Below, piece after piece: positions 44,239 to 55,861 of a DNA stretch of 64,000 bases. The notes beneath the pieces are model-generated. The model was given only the letters and a program-made list of their open reading frames with translations, was not told the DNA's origin and searched no databases. Position 1 is the first letter of the stretch. Every line of letters begins with the position of its first letter. The translations under genes and the position numbers were made by a program. The DNA is from Ashinkailepas kermadecensis (taxonomy: Eukaryota; Arthropoda; Thecostraca; Neolepadidae): positions 102,501 to 166,500 of the forward strand of contig JAOTOM010004346.1 in the NCBI GenBank assembly GCA_034440615.1, given 5' to 3'.

Positions 44239-47200
44239 GTGCATATGTATGTATTATCTCCGATCCCAGTATGCGGATAAATGCGACACCTGTATTGCCA
44301 GGATAGCCGGATGGCTGATTTCCTCTCGTGTTATTTGCATCATGCTCGTCGGTTCTGTGTCGAGTGTACATCGAACTGAATCACTGGCCAACTCCAGCAC
44401 ACATTCATGCACATGCCATCGATATGGGTAACGTTTTTGCCCATGACTAAACATTGTGGATAGGTTTCTTTCAAGCTTGTTTGTTTATTTGCTCGTTTAT
44501 GTTTGAATAGGGGAACAATAATGCATATTAACATATGTATTATTTTCTCCTTAAGTAATTGCATGTTTGCACCGAAAGACGAAACACTAACCATCAGCGC
44601 TGAGTTCCGAACTGCTATCAGAAAACGGACATCAGCTATGACCATGCCATGGCCATCACTGTACAAAGCTGAAATTGTGGCCTTAAGTAACAGCAATAGG
44701 CTGATTAATTATCAGAATATATTGCAATCGGTCCTACCAACGCATATAACGCATGGACATTGCAGTTCAAGTCTTACCGAAAACATTACCACAACCGGAC
44801 TCCAGCTTTCTGACTGACCTGCCATCTGGAGGCGTTGAGTAGGAAGCATGTTGCAAGACTAACCTTGCCCTCGCTATATGCAAGCTGTACACATTGAACT
44901 CGTCCACGTGGCTGGCAAAGCTGATCAGAGTCAGTTTACGTATGCCGACAACATGAATGTGTGCGAGGATTTCACCACCGAAATTGTGGTGACAAGTGAT
45001 AGTAGGTCAGCGTGGTGTATGTAGCACGTGGAATGGATGCATAGGGGAGAGAACACCGCTGCCCGCTTCCCTTTTCGTTGATAGCAGCCACAAAATTGGC
45101 ACTGGTGGTGAATGTTTTGTCTATCGATGCAAAATTTATGTGGGCGTGGGATAAAATAAAGGTATTACGACGCTGACAGATTATTGATTGCCTTGATTGA
45201 TTGATTGGGTTTAAGGGCTCCCCGAATGCAGGGTCATTTGGCGCCCACTACTGATTGTCCTGGTATTTGTCACACTAAGCGGCTCCTGTCCTGGAGAAGT
45301 TGAACATAACTTGTCTGCTCCACATTCACTCATTTTCTGAGCAGTCCTTTGTGCGGCTTCCAGTCGCATTTGTGTGATGCAGTTTTCTGTAGCTGTCGAG
45401 AAGTATTGTAAATAAACACAAGCTGACGACTGACAGCGTGCGGACCTCGTTGAGATCTGGTAACAGTGAAGCAGGTCAAGCCAAAGTAGCCTCCTGTGCA
45501 GAAGGCCATACTACTGATGTGAAGACTTACCCTGAGTTCGGGAAATACCTGTTACCGTCTACAGTGTCAGACATACTGGAATATATGGGTCAGATCTGGC
45601 TGGCGATGCTGTGCCGGTGTTGCCTTCTGTCGATTGCAGAATGCTTCGTCATCCTGTTGCTGCAAATTATGTGTCGCCTGAATTCCGATCATGACCTTCC
45701 AGGTAGTAATGAAAATGATTGAATCAACACATGCTTGCTTCAATTCCAACGTCAGGTAACAGATCAGCTCTGTTAAGCAGGATTGGGATGCCACATGATA
45801 CGGCCTGCAAGTAAAATACGAAGTATTAGTAAAATACCTTCATTCAACAGACTCGTTTCCTTGCTCGATATTTCGAGCACCACAGTATGCTATAACGTGT
45901 GCGCGCACTCCGTGAGTGGAGAAGGAATGGGATGACATTTCCTGTTGTATTACAAACTGAGGGTTCTGCTGCGCCCCCCCCCCCCACCAAGTATTATCCA
46001 AGCAGTGAAGAAGCATCCTACACTCGGAACAAGGCAAAGCAATGGAGATGATTTCCAGCCAGGCTCCATCTATGATGTTGTAGCATTTATGATTGTACAC
46101 TCAGACACAGTTTAAAGACCCCTTTGCCTCATATAAGACCGGTGGCGCTTCCCCGAGACCATGGTAAGTTCAATAGTTATCTGCGGATAATCGCAAATTT
46201 CGGAGGACCATGTACGGTTTCGCCCTCTACACAGTCTCTGAAACTATTTTACGATACCAACCATGCTTCTTCAAGCGTCTTAAGGTCATCAGATGAGAAT
46301 GGCACAATCTTATCGAGGAAAAGGTTATCTCCTGAGAACACTGCGACACGAACGATACATGGACTCACGATTTGTTTTGTACGGTAATTCATGACGGTAT
46401 CCGAAAAATGCGAGGTGCTCTTCCGAAAGCTCTCCTTGTCTCCGCCCGCCGCATTTCTCCCGCCGGAGAACCACGCAATATCGTCGGACAAAAAAAAGCG
46501 TTCACGAAGAACAAACAGCTTTATATATATTATGTCTGTTATTTATGTCTGTTGGCGGCGTACCCGCCGCACTGGCTGTCCGACAAAGTTACATCAGGTG
46601 CACAGGTACTTACATACATACATGCCCGACACAGGTACACCAAGAACCAAGCCGAAGCACTTCCCTCGCCGGAGAAGCGTGCTGCCTCCCTGCACTTCCC
46701 TCGCCGGAGAATGATGCAATATCGTTGAAAAAAGGCCCCTCACGAGGAAACAAACTAGTTTATTTCACGCCTGTTGGTCAGCGGACCCGCGGGCCCACGG
46801 CGTAGGCCCCATTCCAGTAAAGGATGGGGAGGGGCGGATTCCGCCTCCCTTTTGGTTTTTATCCTGCCGTCTCGTAGCTCTTTGTCAGAGGGACGTGAAA
46901 TTCGGTGACTTTTCCCATCATTTGTTTACTTTGCACACAAATTTTAACTTGATAACCGTACCAGAGGCGGTTCCAGCAGTGAATGTTTGGTTGTACTTCC
47001 GACAAATGCCTGCAAAAACTTAGGAACAGCACCCACACTTGAGTCGTTTCATCGTTTGGTGTTCAGGCGCTTTGGGTTGCGATTAAGCTGCTCCTACTAC
47101 CTTCCTTTCCTACGGAAATGCTTATTTTGAGCCTAATCACATCAGGGGCGCATGCAGGAGAGGAACCGATGGGCAACAAGTGACGGCTGACCAACGCGGT

Positions 47201-47824
47201 GTATTTCACGTTAGCATGGGCTGGATTTATTGTATTATGTTATGGTACACTTGGCATATCCTGTTATGTCCCAGAGCCAATTAGTCAATTTGCATATTAT
47301 ACCATGAGCACATTCTGCAAAATAAATGGGTAGGATATTTCAAAAAGCTGTGCGCGTTTTTACATGAGAGCTGGGCCGCCACAAGTACATATCGATTCCG
47401 ACTGTATACTCCAAGATGGCGACGCAATCATGGGAAGTTTCCTCAATGGCGGACCTGGGATATTTCCAAATGGTCAATAGGTGTGGTAACCTTCGCATTA
47501 AGGCCTCTCATGATCGTGCTAGCATAATTTATTGGCAACGCATTTGGACAAAACCACGCGATTGGCATTGGTTTTATGCAAGAATAACAAATTAGTAGGT
47601 ATTTGTGGCACGGACTGTGACCGGAGAATCTGCAATCCGAAGAATCGTCGGCGTTTTTTCGGACAGCTACTAGCAGGTTTACACTTGCTGCGCGAAATCC
47701 TTGAAAGAACGCAGCTGCTGACTGTCTTCAGAAATTTGCTTGTAATGTGCACATCAATAACTTGTTTTTGACTTCTGTCGCCTAGCAATGAAAAATACAG
47801 ATGTTCATAGCTGCTGAAGGTGCC
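44239..47824. other. Unassigned sequence
   Basis: About 3.6 kb without a recognised gene. A ~70-bp direct duplication links 46453-46525 and 46688-46760 (CGCCGGAGAA, GCAATATCGT, AACAAAC blocks). A TTGATTGATTGATTGGGTTT stretch at 45188-45211 resembles a reversed SINE tail. A 94-codon plus frame at 45438-45722 has one hydrophobic stretch but no motif I recognise. Confidence 0.4.
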
Positions 47825-48125
47825 CGAGCTGACACCGGAAGCACCGGTACATGACACACAGAAGCTGATATCAAGAGCACCGGTACATGACACACAGGAG
47901 CTGACATCTGAAGCATCGGTGCAGGGTATGGAGGAGCTGACGTCAGTGGTGCTAGTCTAGGGCATGCAGCAACTGATGTCAACATCACCGGTGCACGGCA
48001 TGTAGGAGCTGACTGGGAAGCCCGTGAACGGCACACAGTGGTTCAGGTCGACAGCAGGGAGTGGTGGAGTGGTGGAGTGGTGCAGGGAGTGGTGGAACTG
48101 ACTTCAGAAGCACCGATGCAGGGCG
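47825..48125. repeat. ~35-bp degenerate tandem array
   Basis: About eight units with AGCACCGGTACATGACACAC and GAGCTGAC cores; spacing ranges between 33 and 38 bp. Neighbouring copies at 47840-47900 are the most alike. Confidence 0.8.
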
Positions 48126-49243
48126 TGCAGTGCCGCTGCTAGTGGAGTTCAGGGACTCAGAGTTGGATGATGAAGGCCTGCGGAACAAGACATCGGTACA
48201 TCAGCAGGGAAAAGGTATCAAGGAAGGCAATAATAGAAGCGAACCAGAATGCAGCAAGCAATTAATAAAACGTGACCAATAAACCGGAAGGAACGCATCA
48301 TAAAGATAAGTTTCCTTGCACATGGTGGTCCTATGGGCTGTTACGGTTACCATGGCTTATGTCGAATTACTATATTTTTTGTTTATCATTGTGAAGCATC
48401 GGTGACAGAGTTGGCAAACTTATTCGACCAGGTTGTATCAACTAATAATGACATGATTTAACTATATTTCCATGCGATGCGAAGAGATTCGCCTTCTCCC
48501 CGATCCCCGGCTGATTTTTGTGCGCAACATACAAACCATTTGCGCTAGTGCGCCGACGTTTTAGGGCGTTGCCTAAAGTTGCAGCTTACATCTTCCAACC
48601 AACTTTCAGTGTCCTGCATTGCCCAGGTGCATACCAGAGGCTAGATTCTAGAGAGGCGTATCAGACCAGACTTCGAAGGCTGGGGACAAAAAAAAACACC
48701 ATTAAACTCCTGAAATGTACCCTACATCAATAAACAGAACTATTCAATGACATATCAAACACACTTTGTAGTTCCTTTGATGATTTTGTTGTCAAGGGCA
48801 AATGCAGAACGCTGCTAAGTATAATACTTCTACTGTCCACAATTTCGTATTGTGGCATATTTTCTTAAAGTCTAATGCGAAAAGTTACTTCGACGGAGGT
48901 TGCTTCGAAGGAGTCATTGAAGCCAAATTGACTACGACCTAAAGAGGAAGACAAATAATTCAAGTATAATTCACGGCAAGGAGGTAAAGTTAAAGCAATT
49001 TCAGAAAGAATGATTGATCATTTTGTAGCATAACTCAGTATTATGCATGTAGCATGTCGTATTTCGCATGCATGTAGCATGTCTCAGCATTGTGCGAAAT
49101 TTGAGAGGAGATGCATACGAGCAAAACCCACAGTCGCACTGCAGAACACAGCACGCGACAGTTGACAATAATGCCGGCGAAGCAAGAGTGGAGTTGCCTG
49201 TATCTTTGGCAGAGGGGTGGGCACCAAAGTTGCTGATATTCAC
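48126..49243. other. Unassigned sequence
   Basis: No gene is recognised. A GCATGTAGCATGTC-type duplication lies near 49045-49083. Confidence 0.4.
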
Positions 49244-49613
49244 ATTGGACCGGTCAGTGTTCAATGGAAAGAATGCGAAGCAAACTCTTTTGAGACCGCC
49301 CTCCCCCTCGATGGGGGGCTACACTCATGCAGTGAGCGACAACAATGCCAGTGTCACACACTCCAGCCAGGGGACACCGGGGACATGTGCTGCACTCCCC
49401 CCCCAACTCCACCCCACACCATGGAAAAGTGGCGCCGCTCTGAACGGGAAAAGAGTCTCCTCTACCGGGAGAATCCAGTGCACCCCACCGAGTGCTGAAC
49501 GGATTTTTCGGCCAGAGGCACCCCTTCAGGGGCTTTCGCATTGGCAGCCCTTTGAGGAAATGACGCACCTCTAGACGAGTGCTGTCCATGAAATCTCCCG
49601 GATCCGCCCCCAA
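49244..49613 (+). repeat. Dispersed GGGGCGCC-rich repeat, copy 2
   Basis: It parallels 49715-49992 in the same orientation: CTTTTGAGACC/CCTTTGAGACC, ACTCATGCAGT, ACAATGCCAG, GGGACAC.GGG, a CTCTGA.CGGGAAAAGA block and AGAGGCACCCCTTCAGGGGC. The end carries TCTCCCGGATCCGCCCCC, the mirror of the GGGCGGATCC edge of the copy at 865-1085. Confidence 0.6.
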
Positions 49614-49714
49614 CACCAGCTAACTGTGTCTTGCCTTACCTAACATCATCCACCTGAAAATCAATTTTTCTTCGTCTCACAATCATGTTTGACAAGGTAA
49701 GTAAGATCGTGGCC

Positions 49715-49992
49715 GGGGGCGTTGACTGGACAGAATGGCAAGTGATCTCCTTTGAGACCCCCACCCCCCGTTCCCCTCAATACGGAGAAACTGCACTCAT
49801 GCAGTCGGTGGCAACAATGCCAGCGCCAAGCACTCCAAAAAGGGCGGGGACACTGGGAATATGGCCCTACCCCCATGTAAAGGTAGCGCCCCTCTGACCG
49901 GGAAAAGACGCCCCTGCGGAAGCAGGGCCCACGATCCCTCTGCTCAACGGGTTGTTCAGCCAAAGGCGCCCCTCCAGGGACTTGTGCGGTAG
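49715..49992 (+). repeat. Dispersed GGGGCGCC-rich repeat, copy 3
   Basis: Direct partner of the preceding copy, with GCGCCCCTCTGACCGGGAAA and AAGGCGCCCCTCCAGGGAC as landmarks. It lacks the GGATCC edge. Confidence 0.6.
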
Positions 49993-50236
49993 CGTCATCG
50001 AGCGCCGCCCGCGCCGTTGGTTCGCCATCGTTGCCGTTGCGCCTCCCGGACCCGGCCGGCGCGCTGCAACGCTGCTGAGCCCCGGGCTGAGGCGAGCCGC
50101 CGTCATCCCGACGGTTTGTCTCCTCCGCCCCGACGACGACGCAACGCTGCAGAACAGCGCAACTGCCATGTCGGCGGGTTCGGCCGGCCGACTGCAGACT
50201 CGTCGTCGGGAGCTTCAGCCTGTCTGAGATCAGTTG

Positions 50237-50271
<35 letters not shown>

Positions 50272-50300
50272 AGGCGCGGTGCCTACCCTTCGACGACTGT
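49993..50300. other. CpG-dense patch with (CGG)n
   Basis: High CpG content, including a pure (GGC)n run at about 50237-50271. Open frames here, such as one with 13 Arg in a row, are consequences of the composition. It could be a CpG-island-like promoter or simply GC-rich repeat DNA. Confidence 0.4.
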
Positions 50301-50349
50301 CCAGGCGTGCTACTCAGTTTATCAATTGCTGTAATGTTTTTGGACTCAT

Positions 50350-51290
50350 GCTGTAGGTATCGGAGCCGACCAGGGGTGATAACATTATAGACCTCGTGTC
50401 GTCACGCAACGCACCAGCCAGTGTTGATATTCAGAACGGATTATTATGCTCTGATAGCAAGGAGGCTATTGCACTTTGTTCCTGTATTGCGCCAGCCTGT
50501 AGCAACCCCGCGATCGGTGTTTAATTACAACGCGCAGACTTTGACGGCCTGCGTCATAGTTTGCTTTCTCATTAATTCCATAGAATGTTCGTGACGGGGC
50601 CATGACAACGAGGCAGTTGATATGTTGTATTCCCTGTTAGACTCTGATATTGCAGACTACTTCGCCACCATAGAGCTCAAGCGAAAATTGTCACCTTGGT
50701 TTGAGAACAGTACGTTCGAACGTAATGCGGAACAATACGTTCCGCGTTACGACTAAAAGAAGCCGCTTTCTGTCGCTTGAAACGGAATCCTGGAGCCGGT
50801 CAGGGACATGACTTCATCAAGAAAAGCTGTGCTTTCAAGACCATAGTCAATACTTACTACTTACTTTGAATGCCTACACAAACTTACAGAGGATTTTAGA
50901 ACTAACCCGAAACGATATTGTTCTTATCTAAAGTATGCGACTAAGGAAGTCTTGTATTTCACCTGTACTATATGATCTAAACAACGTTCTCATCCCCGAT
51001 GACAAGGGAAGAGCCTGCGTCCTCAACAATGTATTTGCGGCAAAAATTCATCGAACCTAAGGTCAACAGTGTACCCAATGCGCTGACGTATGCACTAAAT
51101 TCCCTACCTCAATTTCACGTGTCCGGGGGGGGGGGGAGGGCCGTCAGAGCTGCTTTGAAGCAGACTAGCTTCAACAAGGCATGTGGGCCTGGTAACATCA
51201 GCGCGCAAATAATCATCGAACGCACAAATGAACTCTTGAACCCACTTACCAGAATGTTTCACATGCCTTCAGAGTTCAGAGTTTTTCCGC
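50350..51290 (+). mobile_element. LINE fragment: end of endonuclease, linker, start of RT
   Basis: The plus strand encodes EPTRGDNIIDLVSS followed by LLCSDSKEAIAL, the usual C-terminal blocks of a LINE apurinic-type endonuclease. LSPWFENSTFERN and NPKRYCSYLKYATKEVL follow as the linker. VRAALKQTSFNKACGPGNIS and NELLNPLTRMF then give the region just before RT. Several frameshifts and stops intervene. It stops at about 51290, where the minus-strand LINE begins. Confidence 0.75.
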
Positions 51291-52245
51291 TTTTAAGGTC
51301 ATTTGAAACTAATACACCTAAGTCTCTTTCCTCTTCAATAATATCCAGTCCGCCACCTCCCATTGCACATCTGAAAGTCTCATACACGGACTCCAGATGC
51401 ATAATCTTACACTTTCATCATAACCTTCATCCTTCATAACATTCATAACCTTCATCATAACCTTGCACTTGTTGAAAGAAATCTGCCATTGATCAGCCCA
51501 CTTTTTAGTTCTTCCAAGTCTAGTTGAATATTATTAGATTTATCGCTACTGTTAGCCGCTCCTGCCAACTTGATGTTATTAGTAAATTTGAACACCCTAT
51601 TCCTTAGCCCTACCGCAATGTGGTTCACAAGGATGATGCAGAGAAGTCGGCCGAGAACAGAGCCCTGTGGCACTTCACTCAGAACATTCTTCCATTCAGA
51701 TTTACATCCATTTAACACTTCCTTTTGTTTCCGTCCCCTTAACATGCTTCAATCCAACCTGGAACTTTTCCATCAAGCCCATGTTGCTCTAGTTTATGAA
51801 TTAAACGCCTGTGTGGAACTTTATCCAAAGTTTTGCAAAAGCACACAAGCAAAGAGTATCCAACAGCTATCATACTTAGATTGTCTACTTCTCTAGTTAC
51901 ATACTCCATAACTCCTGTAGGTTAGCTGCATAAGATCTCCCAGATCTAAATCCATGTTGAGTATCCCCTAAGAGGTTGTGTCGATCTAGATTGGTCTGAA
52001 TATTCTCTTTAACCAGTTTGTATAGTACCTTACACACCATTGAGGTCAGACTGACCGGCCTGTAGCTTCTATACACTTCACGCTTCCCTTTTGGAAAATT
52101 GGTACCACGTTTGCATTTAGTCATTCTTCAGGTTCTTCAGAATACTCCATAGACCGCCTGAGTATGATGCCTACGAGAACCGGTAAAACTAGAGCACACT
52201 TGACTAAGGTCCTAGCAGGTATATCGTCCGGTCCAGCAGCTTTAT
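51290..52245 (-). mobile_element. Decayed LINE of the same family as the 6-9 kb copy
   Basis: In minus-strand order: PNKAAGPDDIPARTLVKCA, YRPVSLTSMVCKVLYKLV, DTQHGFRSGRSYAANLQ, a MEYVTREVDN segment that matches the 19-bp unit of the array at 6956-8574, then SEVPQGSVLGRLLCIILVN and VFKFTNNIKLAGAAN (the FADD box reads FTNN, so the catalytic pair is lost). The C-terminal part fades near 51290. Frameshifts are needed near 51900 and 51745. This copy supplies the uninterrupted comparison for the split LINE. Confidence 0.82.
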
Positions 52246-52261
52246 TAGGTTTTGTATGGGT

Positions 52262-52335
52262 TATGAGTCAGGCGGCGTGGTCTAGGTAGAACATATTTGA
52301 ACTATGTATTCCAGATCAGGTCATATAAATCCCGA
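52262..52335 (+). repeat. tRNA-like remnant
   Basis: GGCGGCGTGGTCTAGGTAGA resembles a tRNA 5' half like that of the SINE at 20228. AGGTCATATAAATCCC stands where box B would be. It is decayed and has no SINE tail. Confidence 0.35.
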
Positions 52336-53896
52336 GACATGTCAGACAACATATTTATTTTGCGGATCGGACTTTTCATGCGTTTTTAGGTCCATATTGG
52401 AGGACGGTCGCTGACTCATGATACCAGATGATCATCATACCAGATACCAGATTATCATTTATACCAGAAAGTTTGGATGATTACGGCTGACGTACGTCAG
52501 CGTAATTTATGGTCAGCATACGCAGACGTATAGCTGCCAAGGGAAGTCAAAGATATCATTATTGGCTTCAAGAAACAGTGACGCCATACGCCGGTCACCG
52601 ATCACGTGACTGCCTGGAGCCAGTGGTGGCGCTCGACGACCTGAGGTGTGCTGTTCATGGGTGGCGATGCGTTCATTCGGGAGGTGTGCGTGCCCGGCCA
52701 TCGCCCACGTCACCGTCACTCGCCGGTAGTCCACACATCGTCGTCCACCAGGCTGTCCGTGTCGGCCCCCGCGCTGTCTCCCTGTCGGTCATCTGCCTAC
52801 CTGTCACCTATCAGGCTCTCCCTGTCGGCCACTTACCTGTCCGTTGCCTACCAGGCTCTCCCTGTCGACCATGACATTTATTAACTTTGAATGCATACTG
52901 TGGCTACACGATGTTGTTGGCTATAGTCCATTTGGCAATTGCCGACACCAGTGACGTTTATTAACACACTGCTAACAAATGCATCGTATGTAGCGATGCT
53001 TGCAATCCCCTAAGCGGCAGTACCATCTGCAATCAGTTGCCCACTAGCCATCTTCGCCACCAAAATTGGTGGCTACCTAAGTGTGGTATGTACCGTGGTG
53101 TGTGTGGAAAAGCGAGTCGGTCGGTAGCATATTACCGTTCATTTTATCATCAAGCCACCTTGGCCACCGAATTGGATGCCATATCATACAATTTAATACA
53201 CTAAGATATGCGATTTGATACCAAATAGCATGATATTTCCCATATAGTCCAGGATATTAACAAACCAAAGAAGCACACACGCGCGGCATGACAATGGTAA
53301 GGTGTTGTCCCTTACGGTATGGTATTATCACTCCATAATATTTGCTGGCTTGCTATGCAAGACGGTAGGACAATTTGATTGCGTGCCTGCTACGATATTC
53401 ATAGCAATTAAGAAAGTACAAAATACCAACGTATATGGCAATTTTATAATGATTGTGTGAGGCTGTTCAGGCGGCCGTGTGTGTCGTACTGGGCAGGGGT
53501 AGGGTGTCTGTCGAGGCTGTATAGCCGGTCGTGTGTGCCGCACTGGGTAGTAGTAGGATACCTGAGAGGGTGTGCACGGGTGTGTCGGCGCATGCATGCG
53601 CTTCCCTGCAGTGCTTTTAAGCGAATGATGCGATGCAAGTGGCCCATTCGCTGCCATGAGCATATCTTTCATGGTACACGATAGTGCGTGGTGGAAATGC
53701 ACCATCAGTTGGATGCCGATGCATGGTAAGAGTACGCTTCCACCTAGCCATGGTAAGAGTGCACCTAAACTGAGGCCCTATGCCGTTCCGACAGGTACGT
53801 CTGCTTGTGGCGCGCCGCCCGCCGATTGGAGCAAGCGATTCAAGAAGACGACAGCAGCACTGTTTCCACCATCATAGCCGCATACGCCCACAGGTT
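52336..53896. other. Unassigned sequence with a short repeat
   Basis: A ~43-bp unit with CAGGCTCTCCCTGTCG is present 2-3 times at 52755-52870. A pair of TGTGTG(T/C)CG(T/C)ACTGGG segments lies at 53480-53550. No gene is recognised. Confidence 0.45.
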
Positions 53897-54545
53897 GTCG
53901 GTGAGTGCATTCGGCCCCACTGGGAGCTTACCATTGAGTGCCACTCTATTTGCTGTGTCGCGCCTCGGCTCTCGAATTGCCAGTGAGTGTTATTCTATTT
54001 TCTGCGTCCCGCCTGTGCTTTGAAGTTACCAGTGGGTGTCCTGTGTTCGCTCTCGACATTCTGGTGAGCTATTCCCGTGTCTGCTCTCGTCTTACCGGTG
54101 CCAATGTCCCACTTTTTGTCTCCATATACCGGTGAATGTCCCGTTTCTTGTCTCTATATACCGGTGAATGACCCGCTTCTTGTTTCCACATACTGATCAG
54201 TGTCCAGTCTCTTGTCTCCATTACCGGTGAACGTCCCGTTTCTTGCATCCATATACCGGTGAGCGTCCCGCCTCCTCAGGTCTCCATATACCGGTGAGCA
54301 TCCCATTTCCTGTCTCCATATACCGGTGAGCATCCCGCCTCCTCAGGTCTCCATATACCGGTGAGCATCCCGCCTCCTGTCTCCATATACCGGTGAGCAT
54401 CCCGCCTCCTCAGGTCTACATATACCGGTGAGCATCCCGCCTCCTCTGGTCTCCATATACCGGTGAGCATCCCGCCTCCTGTCTCAATATACCAGTGAGC
54501 ATCCCGCCTCTTGTCTCTATATACCGATGAGTGTCCCGCCTCTTG
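53897..54545. repeat. 32-bp tandem array, diverged on the left
   Basis: The core unit is 32 bp: TCTCCATATACCGGTGAGCA plus TCCCGCCTCCTG; some copies carry an extra CAGG (35-36 bp). Copies at 54240-54500 are nearly identical, while copies left of 54100 keep only the CCGGTGA or CCAGTGAGTG core. It reads as Met-Glu-Thr-Gly-rich nonsense on the minus strand. Confidence 0.9.
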
Positions 54546-55861
54546 CCACTCTTTGCAGGCCAGTGTTCTGTGTTCACCTTCAATTGTCATCTGCCAGTAC
54601 GTCGCCTGCACTAACTGCCAGTGTTTTTTTCACCTTCCCTCACCAGCTGTTGGTGTTCATTTGACTTACCCCTTCAAACTTCTAGCGCTTGCATAACCAA
54701 CACTCAAGCTTTCCCTAAACGGTACCTGAAGTTAAATAGCTGACCTAAACACCTGGATTGATTGGTGCGTCCGATCCAGTTCCTTTGGTAATTATGTTGG
54801 AAAAGGAACGATTCGTATTTTCGGCATTTACAGTAAATCATGGTTACAATTGGGAAAGCGCATCGGGATTCCGGAGTTCGCACAGAACTACTGGAGTATT
54901 ACAATTATCATCACTCAGTAATGTCTGTAGTTGATTATTGATCGATGACACATCAGATGCTTGCAATTAATTGCAAGACCAAGGCACATCAATGCCCTGC
55001 ACTGGCCCAGATCAGAAAGTTGCTCTTCTGGCTTTAGTTCGGTGTATGGCTACAAAAAAACTGCAGCATGCAAACATACAACACTGAAGTGTCAGACCCG
55101 GTATAGGCAAAACATAAAGACGTACAATTCACCGGTCTATCCAGCGTGGGGAGTAGAGAAGGCCAATTTTACCCTAAGCGTTGCTCATTGCACCAACGTC
55201 CCATTGTTCTTGATTTTTAGTCATGCTAGAACACCGGCATCATGACTTTAGAAATATCCTGACGTCCGCGTATATTAAATGACAAAACGATTTTGCTAGC
55301 TTCACAACCTGTCCCAAAGTTCAACCTATGCAACTAATTTTTGGCCTAAAAATAATTAATATTTTCAAGGAGTTTCAAGAAGCTCCTTTCCCTGATAAGT
55401 GACATATCGTCGCTGGATTTCTTGGAAAAAAAGATAATGTCATATTCAATTTGCCAGCACATCATTCATTATGGTATTTTTGGTGCATTTTGGCGAAGTC
55501 GTTATTCTCGCTTGGTCTACTGCAGTTAGTGGACCGAAATGATTGGCATGCAATATTTGTTATGTTGAGATGTTTCGTGCCACGTTGTCCCACCTTCTCA
55601 ACGTCAAATGTGCTGATCGATCTCGTTTGACCTTGAATGACGTTGTTGTTCTGAACTGCATTCTGGAACACTTCCTTACGACATTAACTAAAATTTAACG
55701 ACCACTTTTCCCCAATTGTGTGCTAACCTTTGCAACGTAGTCATTTGTAAGTTTTTGCAAGCCACTGTGTATGATTCTGGGCGTGAACTGCGTGGCCTTG
55801 ATGTTCCCTGGCCGCTAGCCATGCATGCTGCAGTTGCAGGGTAAAACGAAACGTCGCTAGA
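54546..55861. other. Unassigned sequence
   Basis: No gene is recognised. A 69-codon minus frame at 55462-55671 has no known motif. Confidence 0.4.

Noticed and set aside
45438..45722. 94-residue membrane-protein exon
   Set aside because: One hydrophobic stretch only; no family resemblance, and splice sites cannot be assigned with confidence.
47400..47450. CAAGATGGCG motif as a promoter element (YY1-type)
   Set aside because: A single motif without a nearby gene or further promoter signals is not enough.
50017..50334. Arg-rich protein with a run of 13 Arg
   Set aside because: The run is the translation of a (CGG)n microsatellite.
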